This document shows, in pieces, positions 35,130 to 42,573 of a stretch of DNA of 64,000 nucleotides. Every line of letters starts with the position of its first letter. The stretch's first letter is position 1. A model generated the notes under the pieces. It ran no database searches, was not told the origin of the DNA, and saw only the letters and a program-made list of their open reading frames with translations. Both the position numbers and the translations under genes were made by a program. Source of the stretch: an uncultured Dorea sp. (GTDB lineage Bacteria; Bacillota_A; Clostridia; Lachnospirales; Lachnospiraceae); NCBI GenBank assembly GCA_910578865.1, contig CAJTRM010000014.1:1-64000 (forward strand), given 5' to 3'.

Positions 35130-36942
35130 AATGATACAAAACAGTATAGTGCAATTGTGTGCTTCGACAGGCATTTTGCAGTATTTAGAACAAATGAATA
35201 AGGTGCAGGGAGCCATTATTATAATAGCAGCAAAAGATACAACGGGCCATGCGCTGGATCAAAGAATCATGGACAAGCTTAAGCTGGCAGGTCTCAGGAC
35301 GGATTTGAGGGGAAAACACTGGCAGGGATATATAGCTGTGATTGATTCCGGGAAAAACATCTATGAGAAACTGGCAGAACTTAACCAATCGGCTGAGTAT
35401 GGGACTGTTTTAGGGAAACGTGTCATAGAGGTAAAAAGCAGCCCGCTGAATGACGGAAATGAAGCTTTGATATACATAGACGGCATTAATTATGCCGTTA
35501 ATAAGCGAGGGTTGAATATTGTGGTTTATGACAGGTATACGAAACAGGTAGTGGATTCGGTCTGTTTTGATACACACAGTAAAGGGTGGGAACATACACG
35601 TAAGCCGGTAAAATTAGATGGAGCTGATCAGATTGCAGGTGAGATAGAGAACTGCAAAAGGATGCTGTTAGATTTAAAGAGGACAATCAATAAAGTCTCA
35701 AATGAAAATGCAAAAAAACCAGAAATAACGGCAGAAAATAAGACATTCAAAGAAAAATTACAGATAGAGAGCATCCTTCCTGCGATTCGTAAAGATAAGA
35801 AGAGAGTAAGGATTGTTTTCTGGGGAGGGCCGTATTTATGGAACGCAATGGCATCTGTCGGGACAGCTTTTGCACAGGATGATCATTATGACGTAAAAGT
35901 TATTTTACATGGAAAAGGTTGGGAGGAAGAAAAGAAAGCAAGAGTGATAGCAGATGGAATTACACCGGTTTTTATGGATGAATATTTTGCAGAACTAGAT
36001 CAGCCCGATATTCTCATTATTTTCCCCGGAAGTAATATGAAGCCGTTTGTAAGGCCGGAATTTAAGAAAGTTTTAGACTTTTCCAAAATGGTCATTGCGG
36101 TTCCGTTTACATTAATCCGGACACAACCTGAAAAGATTGAATCGTTTATGAAACGGTTTACAGATAATTATGCGGGAGAAAAGACAGATTATTTTGTAAT
36201 TGACCGTGTATTGCATAATGAGATAGAAAAGAGTATGAATTTGGATTCGGGCAAGGCAGTCCTGATCGGGAATCCCAAGTTTGACGAACTCTATAATACA
36301 GTCAACGGGATAAAGGAAGTAGAATTTCCGGATTCATGGAAGAAGCTGGAGAAAAAAAGGGTACTGCTGTGGACTACCGACCATGTGTATACGAGTCCGA
36401 ATGTTACGTTTGACTTGTATGTAAAAACAATTCTGGAATATTTTTCTCATCATCAGGAGTTAGGATTGATTTTCAGGCCTCATCCGATATATATTGTCGA
36501 ACTTCTTGGGAATGGTATATGGAATGAGCGTGATATGAAGGTGTTACATGAATTTTTTGACAGCAGTGATAATCTGATCTGGGACGAGGAGCCGGAATAT
36601 GCACTTGCATACAAGAGAGCAGATGCCGTCTTGTCGGATATGAATTGCGGAATCTGTGTGTCCTCTCTTGTGTTGGATAAACCAATCGGAATCCTGCATC
36701 GTTTTGATGAAAATGAATGTATTCCGGCACATCCGGAAATTATTGAAAAACATTATAATATATCAGGGCTGGAAGAATGTACAGAGTTTCTTGATATGTT
36801 TGCCCAGGAGCAGGATCCGGGAAATGAGATGCGAAAATGTGCCATAAATGAATATATTGCTCATTATGACGGGAAAAACGGAGAGAGAATTAAACAGTTT
36901 ATTGAGCAGAAATATTCAGAGAAATATGAAGAGCAGCAATAA
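35119..36942 (+). CDS. TagF-like (CDP-glycerol glycerophosphotransferase-type) protein with ILEI/PANDER domain
   Basis: This 607-residue protein has two parts. Residues about 28-158 look like an ILEI/PANDER (FAM3-type) domain: GAIIIIAAKDTTGHALDQRI, YIAVIDSGKNIYEKL and RGLNIVVYDRYTKQVVDSVC with FDTHS following. In eukaryotes this domain is found in FAM3 cytokines and the stem of POMGnT1. After a Lys/Glu-rich linker, residues about 225-600 form a GT-B domain like TagF/TarF polyol-phosphate polymerases: LGLIFRPHPIYI (the conserved His-Pro) and LSDMNCGICVSSLVLDKPI (donor phosphate loop). It probably transfers a phospho-polyol or sugar; the usual TagF membrane-binding basic tail is not obvious. 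The donor is unknown because no CDP-glycerol synthase gene is in the window. Confidence 0.72.
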   Translation: MKNKMIQNSIVQLCASTGILQYLEQMNKVQGAIIIIAAKDTTGHALDQRIMDKLKLAGLRTDLRGKHWQGYIAVIDSGKNIYEKLAELNQSAEYGTVLGKRVIEVKSSPLNDGNEALIYIDGINYAVNKRGLNIVVYDRYTKQVVDSVCFDTHSKGWEHTRKPVKLDGADQIAGEIENCKRMLLDLKRTINKVSNENAKKPEITAENKTFKEKLQIESILPAIRKDKKRVRIVFWGGPYLWNAMASVGTAFAQDDHYDVKVILHGKGWEEEKKARVIADGITPVFMDEYFAELDQPDILIIFPGSNMKPFVRPEFKKVLDFSKMVIAVPFTLIRTQPEKIESFMKRFTDNYAGEKTDYFVIDRVLHNEIEKSMNLDSGKAVLIGNPKFDELYNTVNGIKEVEFPDSWKKLEKKRVLLWTTDHVYTSPNVTFDLYVKTILEYFSHHQELGLIFRPHPIYIVELLGNGIWNERDMKVLHEFFDSSDNLIWDEEPEYALAYKRADAVLSDMNCGICVSSLVLDKPIGILHRFDENECIPAHPEIIEKHYNISGLEECTEFLDMFAQEQDPGNEMRKCAINEYIAHYDGKNGERIKQFIEQKYSEKYEEQQ

Positions 36943-36978
36943 GTGATAACAATGACAAAGAAGCATGTGGAGTGAAAG

Positions 36979-39312
36979 ATGTTAGATTTGACAAAAGCAG
37001 AAATGCTGGAATATATACAGGAAGGGATTCCATCCATCCATGTCCTCCCCGTATATAGGTTAAACAGCACAGAATATTTTCAGGATAAAGAAAATGAGAT
37101 AAAAAAGATCCTGTATTTTTCAGAGGGCGGGGAACTGATCGTACGTTCTTCCTCCAGGCAGGAGGATACTTCTGAGTATTCAAATGCAGGGCGATTTGAA
37201 TCTATATTGGACGTTATGCCGGAGCGAGAGGCAATTGGAACAGCAGTAGAAGCAGTTTACCGTTCATATGAGACCCAGGAGGAAGAGGAGATCCTTATAC
37301 AGCCTATGCTGAAAGATATCTGTAAATCCGGTGTTGTCTTTACGGCTGATATGGATACATTCGCGGATTATTATACCGTCAATTTTTCAGAAGGCGAAGA
37401 TACGGCTGCAGTTACCGGGGGGTCCTCAACAGGGCTCAAAACATTTATAAGATATAAGCATTCCCATATAAAGGCGAAGGATCCAGATATACAGCAACTG
37501 CTGGAGGACTGCAGGAAAATAGAGGTGTTTTTGAATTGTGATGCGCTGGATATCGAATTTGCAGTTACAAGAGAGCATACCGTTTACATTCTGCAGGTGC
37601 GGCCGATAGCTCAGGGTGAAAAGGAAGAGTTAGAAAAGAGAGATATATCTTATGCGCTGAAAAGGATATATAAAAAGGTGGAAAAACTGTCCAGACGATA
37701 TCCGTTTCTGCTGGGAAATGAGACATGCTTCGGAGTGATGCCGGATTGGAACCCGGCGGAGATCCTGGGAGTAAGACCGAAGAAGCTGGCCGTTTCATTA
37801 TATAAAGAATTAATTACAGATAATATATGGGCGCATCAGCGATATGATTATGGGTACAGGGATCTGACGCTGCATCCCTTGATGATTTCGTTCTGCGGCA
37901 TTCCATACATCAATACAAGGATTACATTTAATTCCTTTGTTCCGGCGAAACTGAATGTCAGGATTGCAGAGAAATTGATTAATTATTACCAGAAAAAATT
38001 ATCTGAATACCCGAAATACCATGACAAGATTGAATTTGAAATCGTTTTTTCCTGTTACTATTTCGGGGTTTCGGATCGCTTGAAGGAGCTGTCAGAGTAT
38101 GGCTTTAATGAAAATGAAATAAAAAGAATAGAATATGCGCTTCTGGATGTCACGAATGAAATCATCAACCCGCAGAACGGTCTTTATAAAAATGACATCA
38201 GGAAAATCAGTACATTAGAGGAAAATTATGAAAAGATCGTTCATTCAGAAATGTCCCTGGTAGATAAAATATACTGGTTGATTGAAGAGTGTAAGACCTA
38301 TGGTACACTTCCGTTTGCCGGCGCTGCGCGGGCAGGGTTCATCGCAGTGCAGTTCCTTAAGTCTTTTGTAGAATGTGGAATCATAACAAAAGAGGATTAC
38401 GACCGGTATATGAATTCATTGAATACTGTGAATAAACAGATGAACTTTGATTTCAGGAAATGCAGAGATGGGCAAATAAAGAAATCAGAATTTCTGGAGA
38501 AGTACGGACATATAAGACCGGGTACTTATGATATTATGTCCCCGCGTTATGACGAGGCGTTTGAGGAATATTTCGGAGATTTGCGGGATTGTGACGACAG
38601 AAAAGAGGAGCTGCATTTTTCGGAGGAAGTCCTGGATCGCATTCAGGTTGAGCTGGAACAAAACGGCCTGCTTGTCTCTGTGGGAGAGCTGATGGAATTT
38701 ATACAGGAAGCGATTGAAGGGAGAGAGTATCTAAAGTTTATTTTTACTAAGTCGGTAAGTAAAATTCTGCAGTTGATAGAAATATTGGGAAAAAGAGTGG
38801 ATATCTGTAAGGAAGACATGGCGCATCTGGATATTTTAACGGTGAAGCAGCTATATACGGATCTATACAATGGCGACATAAAAGGTATCTTTTCTGAGAA
38901 TATAAAAAATAATAAAGAGCAGTTTGCATCAGCCGTACAGATTAAGCTGCCAAGCCTGATTGTCCGGCCGGAAGATGTATATCAGTATTATTTGCTTGGT
39001 GAGGAGCCTAATTATATAACACAAAAATATATCCGTGCAGAAACTGTGGATCTGACAGAGAGGGAAACGGATGTGGAAGGAAAAATTGTATTTATTCAGG
39101 CAGCTGATCCGGGGTATGATTATTTGTTTTCAAGAAATATAGGCGGTCTTGTCACGCAATTTGGCGGCGCGAATTCCCATATGGCGATACGATGTGCAGA
39201 ATTGGGGATTCCGGCGATCATAGGTGTGGGAGAACAGAATTTTAATCATTGGAAGAGGTGTCGTATGCTGATGATAGATTGTCAGAAAAAACAGGTAATT
39301 CCTGTAGAATAG
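36979..39312 (+). CDS. PEP-synthase-like kinase, candidate L-glutamine kinase (Cj1418-like)
   Basis: This 777-residue protein has a PEP-synthase/PPDK-type ATP-grasp domain (residues about 1-215; LIVRSSSRQEDTSEYSNAG and VYILQVRPIAQGE), a long central region without PEP-synthase TIM barrel, and a C-terminal swivelling phosphohistidine domain (GGLVTQFGGANSHMAIRCAE; His734). This is the layout of Campylobacter jejuni Cj1418, which uses ATP to phosphorylate the amide nitrogen of L-glutamine, the first step to cytidine diphosphoramidate. Rifampin phosphotransferases share the domains but not this context. The other three enzyme families of that pathway follow within 4 kb in the same operon. The assignment of substrate is inference from family and neighbourhood. 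The ATG follows GGAGTGAAAG. Confidence 0.8.
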   Translation: MLDLTKAEMLEYIQEGIPSIHVLPVYRLNSTEYFQDKENEIKKILYFSEGGELIVRSSSRQEDTSEYSNAGRFESILDVMPEREAIGTAVEAVYRSYETQEEEEILIQPMLKDICKSGVVFTADMDTFADYYTVNFSEGEDTAAVTGGSSTGLKTFIRYKHSHIKAKDPDIQQLLEDCRKIEVFLNCDALDIEFAVTREHTVYILQVRPIAQGEKEELEKRDISYALKRIYKKVEKLSRRYPFLLGNETCFGVMPDWNPAEILGVRPKKLAVSLYKELITDNIWAHQRYDYGYRDLTLHPLMISFCGIPYINTRITFNSFVPAKLNVRIAEKLINYYQKKLSEYPKYHDKIEFEIVFSCYYFGVSDRLKELSEYGFNENEIKRIEYALLDVTNEIINPQNGLYKNDIRKISTLEENYEKIVHSEMSLVDKIYWLIEECKTYGTLPFAGAARAGFIAVQFLKSFVECGIITKEDYDRYMNSLNTVNKQMNFDFRKCRDGQIKKSEFLEKYGHIRPGTYDIMSPRYDEAFEEYFGDLRDCDDRKEELHFSEEVLDRIQVELEQNGLLVSVGELMEFIQEAIEGREYLKFIFTKSVSKILQLIEILGKRVDICKEDMAHLDILTVKQLYTDLYNGDIKGIFSENIKNNKEQFASAVQIKLPSLIVRPEDVYQYYLLGEEPNYITQKYIRAETVDLTERETDVEGKIVFIQAADPGYDYLFSRNIGGLVTQFGGANSHMAIRCAELGIPAIIGVGEQNFNHWKRCRMLMIDCQKKQVIPVE

Positions 39313-39323
39313 GAGTGATTAGG

Positions 39324-39857
39324 ATGGAAACCGGATATTTTATTTATCTGATCGGAATCAGCGGGAGTGGAAAAACAACGATTGCGGATGCTCTGGAGGC
39401 AGAGCTGAGAAAAAAGGATACCGGAAGGATTCAGGTAATAGACGGCGATACTATACGCGGGCAGTTCAAAAATATGTTCGGATATACATATGAAGAACGG
39501 ATGAAGTGTAATCAGGCTGTGAGAGTTGTCGTGCAGTATCTGATCCAGAACGGAGTCGATGTGATTTTGACCCAGGTGGCCCCATATGAGGAAATGCGGC
39601 GTCTTATGAGAGAGCAGTTCGGAAACAGATATATACAGGTATATGTAAAATGCCCGTTGGAGATCTGTATGCAAAGGGATGTAAAAGGATATTACAAAAA
39701 GGCACACAATGGTAAGATGGAGAATCTGAACGGGATTAACGATGTCTATGAAATTCCGGCGCACAGTCACGTAGAGGTGGATACTTCAAAGGAAGAAGTG
39801 CAGGAGTGCGTAAAAAAAATTCTTCGGTATTTGGAGGAAAATAATTATGTTGTATAG
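39324..39857 (+). CDS. APS-kinase-like kinase, candidate cytidine diphosphoramidate kinase (Cj1415-like)
   Basis: This 177-residue P-loop kinase is built like adenylylsulfate kinase: Walker A GISGSGKTT (residues 11-19), DGDTIRGQF, the central helix with Arg and Asn (MKCNQAVRVVVQYL), VYVKCPLEICMQRDVKGYYKKA and the substrate loop LNGINDVYEIPAHSHVEVD. No sulfate-assimilation gene is nearby; its neighbours are the glutamine-kinase-like, amidotransferase-like and nucleotidyltransferase genes. In C. jejuni an APS-kinase homologue in the equivalent cluster phosphorylates the 3'-OH of cytidine diphosphoramidate, which I take as the likely role. PAPS synthesis for sulfation remains the alternative. 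I start at 39324 (GGAGTGATTAGG upstream) instead of an in-frame ATG inside the previous gene. Confidence 0.8.
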   Translation: METGYFIYLIGISGSGKTTIADALEAELRKKDTGRIQVIDGDTIRGQFKNMFGYTYEERMKCNQAVRVVVQYLIQNGVDVILTQVAPYEEMRRLMREQFGNRYIQVYVKCPLEICMQRDVKGYYKKAHNGKMENLNGINDVYEIPAHSHVEVDTSKEEVQECVKKILRYLEENNYVV

Positions 39858-40419
39858 CTATATTACAGAGGATAATCTGGAAAATAAGCAGAATTATATG
39901 TATAGTACCTATTCCGGAACTCCGTTTTTAGAAGAGTATGTGAAAATTCGCCAGGACTACTGCGAAAAGGCAGAGAAGGAAGATCGGACAGAAGGATATG
40001 AGGTAGAAACAGATCCGACGTTAATGTCTCTGATGCTTTTGGACGGGGAGTATCGGCTTGCCGGAATGAATGAGTCTATCCGGGGCAGGGTGGATCTGTT
40101 TGTGAAGACATTTGAGGTCAGAAAGCGGATTTATACAGAATATGAAGAGTCGTGGAAACCGGAAAAGGATGCAGGATATCGTAATTATGACAGTTATCTT
40201 GTGTTGGGGGATATTCTGAACCGGGTATGGGAAGATACAGGGTGCACAAAGTATGTAAGCTGCCTTATGAAGATCAATGATACGTTACTGTCTGTGAGTG
40301 ACAGATTGAAGCCCAGGCAGAAAAAACAGTTGGCAGAAAATCTGAGAAAAGAATTGAAGATATTCTGGGAAACAGCGGAAAAATTATCTTTGGATCTGAG
40401 TTGGAGGGAAAATATATGA
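39847..40419 (+). CDS. Unknown protein of the phosphoramidate block
   Basis: I do not recognise this 190-residue protein. It is soluble, rich in Glu, Lys, Tyr and Arg, and looks mostly helical, with no signal peptide, membrane segment or obvious catalytic motif. Its start overlaps the APS-kinase-like gene by 11 bases with GAGGAAAAT upstream, and its stop overlaps the next start (ATGA), so it is translated in lockstep with the phosphoramidate enzymes. That coupling suggests a subunit, carrier or accessory role in the same pathway, but no function can be read from the sequence. Confidence 0.75.
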   Translation: MLYSYITEDNLENKQNYMYSTYSGTPFLEEYVKIRQDYCEKAEKEDRTEGYEVETDPTLMSLMLLDGEYRLAGMNESIRGRVDLFVKTFEVRKRIYTEYEESWKPEKDAGYRNYDSYLVLGDILNRVWEDTGCTKYVSCLMKINDTLLSVSDRLKPRQKKQLAENLRKELKIFWETAEKLSLDLSWRENI

Positions 40420-41153
40420 TATTAGAAGAGATTGGTATGCTGGCGGCTGTTACTTCAAGAACACGGGCCTATCTTCAGGCGCTTGTAAAGGCAGATGAGA
40501 TCCCGGGATATGTTGTCTTATTTACAGATGATACAGAAAAGCTTGATCAGGAATTCCGGAGTTATGATGCAGAAGAAAGAGTGGAACAGAGATATTTTGA
40601 TGATGAAGAACCGGTTTTGTTTACTCTGGAGAGTCATCATATCCCTTATCGTATTGTGGACAGTAAAGATATTAACAGTGATGAAATGGCGAAGGTCATT
40701 CAGGAGCTTCCTCAGAAATATTTGATATATTCCGGATATGGGGGAGCAATTTTAAAACCGCATTTGTTTGGGCTTGGCAAAAAATTTCTGCATATACATG
40801 CAGGGCTGCTTCCATATTACAGGGGAAGCACTACTGCTTATTTCAGTATTCTTCAAGAGCAGAAGATCGGGGCAACGGCTATTTTTTTGAGTGAGGGAAT
40901 TGATGAGGGAAATATGATTACAGGCAGTTCCTTTGAAATTCCAAAGGAAGAGGTGGATATAGACTACATATATGAGCCATATATCCGTTCCAGGGTACTT
41001 TTGGATGCAATCCGGGAATATCATAGCAGCCATGGTTTCGCCGAGAAGAAGCAGAGTGTAGAAGGTGCGGAAACATATTATATCATCCATCCGGTTTTGA
41101 AACATCTTGCGATAAAAAAGACAGAGCTTCTTCAGAGGAGAAATGAAAAATGA
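40416..41153 (+). CDS. Formyltransferase-like protein with altered active site
   Basis: This 245-residue protein resembles the catalytic domain of 10-formyl-THF-dependent formyltransferases (Fmt, PurN, ArnA). The core is visible in LIYSGYGGAILKPHLF, FLHIHAGLLPYYRGSTTAYFSI and IFLSEGIDEGNMITG. Family enzymes use an Asn-His-Asp triad, with Asn and His in N-x-H before the LLP loop. Here that stretch is H-I-H: the His and later Asp are kept but the Asn is replaced by His. It may formylate an amino group in the glycan or carry a different one-carbon or acyl reaction. The ATG at 40416 follows GGAGGG; a TTG at 40401 is in frame but less likely. It overlaps both neighbours by 4 bases. Confidence 0.75.
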   Translation: MILEEIGMLAAVTSRTRAYLQALVKADEIPGYVVLFTDDTEKLDQEFRSYDAEERVEQRYFDDEEPVLFTLESHHIPYRIVDSKDINSDEMAKVIQELPQKYLIYSGYGGAILKPHLFGLGKKFLHIHAGLLPYYRGSTTAYFSILQEQKIGATAIFLSEGIDEGNMITGSSFEIPKEEVDIDYIYEPYIRSRVLLDAIREYHSSHGFAEKKQSVEGAETYYIIHPVLKHLAIKKTELLQRRNEK

Positions 41154-41776
41154 AAAGGGTTTTGTTTACACAGAGAGTAGAGCTTGTAGAAGCATATAAA
41201 GAAAGAAGAGACTGTGCGGATCAGAGAATCGCGGAGTATATTAATTCCTGTGGCTTTCTGCCGGTTCCAATTCCGAACTGTGTACAGTTTGCCGAACAAT
41301 ATATACAAGAACTTCATCCGTCCGGCTTGATCCTGACGGGCGGGAACAGTCTGGAAAAGTATGGTGGAAATGCTCCGGACAGAGATGAGACGGAGGTTCG
41401 GCTGTTGGAGCTGGCTGTGAAGTATCGCATGCCGGTTTTTGGATTTTGCCGCGGTATGCAGGTGATTCTTGATTTTTTTGGGTGTGACCTTATCGAAGTA
41501 AAAGATCATGCTGCCGTCCGGCATGAAGTTTATTCAGGTCTGAAGATGCGTGAGGTAAACAGTTATCACAACCAGGCATGTATAGAATTACCGGAAAGTT
41601 CCGGACTTTTGGCGGTTGCAAAGGCAGAAGACGGAGTGATAGAGGCTGTCCGGCATAAAAAGCTTCCGATTGCAGGTGTCATGTGGCACCCGGAGCGGGA
41701 GCCGGTTTTTACGGCGTATGATCAGGAAATCATAAGGAAGATGTTCGGTGAGATACAAAATGGAGGAGAGCAATGA
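41150..41776 (+). CDS. Class I glutamine-amidotransferase-like hydrolase (Cj1417-like)
   Basis: This 208-residue protein has the class I glutamine amidotransferase / gamma-glutamyl hydrolase fold with an intact triad: Cys100 in PVFGFCRGMQVILDFFG, His180 and Glu182 in GVMWHPERE. It stands alone without a synthase partner. In C. jejuni the homologous Cj1417 hydrolyses gamma-glutamyl-CDP-amidate to release cytidine diphosphoramidate and glutamate. The adjoining nucleotidyltransferase and the upstream glutamine-kinase-like protein would supply exactly that substrate. A general gamma-glutamyl hydrolase (PuuD-like) is the alternative. It overlaps both the formyltransferase-like gene and the nucleotidyltransferase by 4 bases. 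Confidence 0.82.
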   Translation: MKRVLFTQRVELVEAYKERRDCADQRIAEYINSCGFLPVPIPNCVQFAEQYIQELHPSGLILTGGNSLEKYGGNAPDRDETEVRLLELAVKYRMPVFGFCRGMQVILDFFGCDLIEVKDHAAVRHEVYSGLKMREVNSYHNQACIELPESSGLLAVAKAEDGVIEAVRHKKLPIAGVMWHPEREPVFTAYDQEIIRKMFGEIQNGGEQ

Positions 41777-42564
41777 GAGCAGTTATTTTGGCGGCGGGAC
41801 AAGGAACAAGGTTAAAGAAGTATACTGAGAACCTGCCTAAGGGAATGTTAAAGTTTAAAGGGAAAACAATTATAGAAAGGCAATTAGAGATATATCGGGA
41901 GTGTGGTATTACTGATATTACTGTTGTAAAAGGATATGCAGCAGACAAAATTAAATATGACGGCGTTCGATATTACACAAATGCGGAATATGCGGAAACA
42001 AACATGGTAGAGTCATTGATGGCGGCAAAGCCGGAATTTCAGGATGATCTTATTGTCAGTTATTCGGACATTCTTTTTGAAAGCAGATTGCTGGAAGAAA
42101 TGATTCGTGTGAAAGATGATTTTGCCGTGGCAGTGGACAGCGAGTGGAGAGAATACTGGAAGGCCAGATACGGAAGAATAGATTATGATACAGAAAGTCT
42201 TTCTGTGGACGGTAATGGAAATATTATAGAGCTTGGACTGGAAAATCCAAAACTGGAAGAAATTGATGCCCGCTATATAGGTCTTTTAAAATTTAGTAAA
42301 GAAGGCATACACAGGATATCAGATATATGGGAAAGAGACTATGAAAGATATAAAGAAAAGGCGTGGAAGCAGTCAGGAAAGACGATAAGAAAGGCATATA
42401 TGACGGATCTGATTCAGGCGGTTATAGAAGAAGGGTATACAGTAAAGGCGGTTCCTTTTAGACATGGCTGGATTGAGTTCGATACGAATGAGGATTACGA
42501 AACAGTATGTGAATGGTCAGAGAGCGGCAGGATTGACCAGTTTATTTCTCTGAAAGAAGGATAA
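41773..42564 (+). CDS. Nucleotidyltransferase, candidate CTP:phosphoglutamine cytidylyltransferase (Cj1416-like)
   Basis: This 263-residue protein is a sugar-phosphate-type nucleotidyltransferase. The N-terminal signature is MRAVILAAGQGTRLKKYTEN followed by LPKGMLKF with the catalytic Lys23; the metal-binding Asp is in IVSYSDILFE (about residue 99) and a second acidic site is in GWIEFDTNEDY. It belongs with the choline/phosphoglutamine cytidylyltransferase-like group more than with glucose-1-phosphate enzymes by length and ending. In the Campylobacter pathway Cj1416 joins CTP and phosphoglutamine to give the CDP adduct cleaved by Cj1417, and here the two genes overlap (ATGA). The ATG follows GGAGGAGAG. 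A licC-like phosphocholine role is the main alternative, though no choline genes are present. Confidence 0.8.
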   Translation: MRAVILAAGQGTRLKKYTENLPKGMLKFKGKTIIERQLEIYRECGITDITVVKGYAADKIKYDGVRYYTNAEYAETNMVESLMAAKPEFQDDLIVSYSDILFESRLLEEMIRVKDDFAVAVDSEWREYWKARYGRIDYDTESLSVDGNGNIIELGLENPKLEEIDARYIGLLKFSKEGIHRISDIWERDYERYKEKAWKQSGKTIRKAYMTDLIQAVIEEGYTVKAVPFRHGWIEFDTNEDYETVCEWSESGRIDQFISLKEG

Positions 42565-42573
42565 ACAGATAAC

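Noticed and set aside
39324..39857. True APS kinase for sulfate assimilation
   Set aside because: No sulfurylase, PAPS reductase or sulfotransferase is nearby, whereas three other phosphoramidate-type enzymes are. It is kept only as an alternative.
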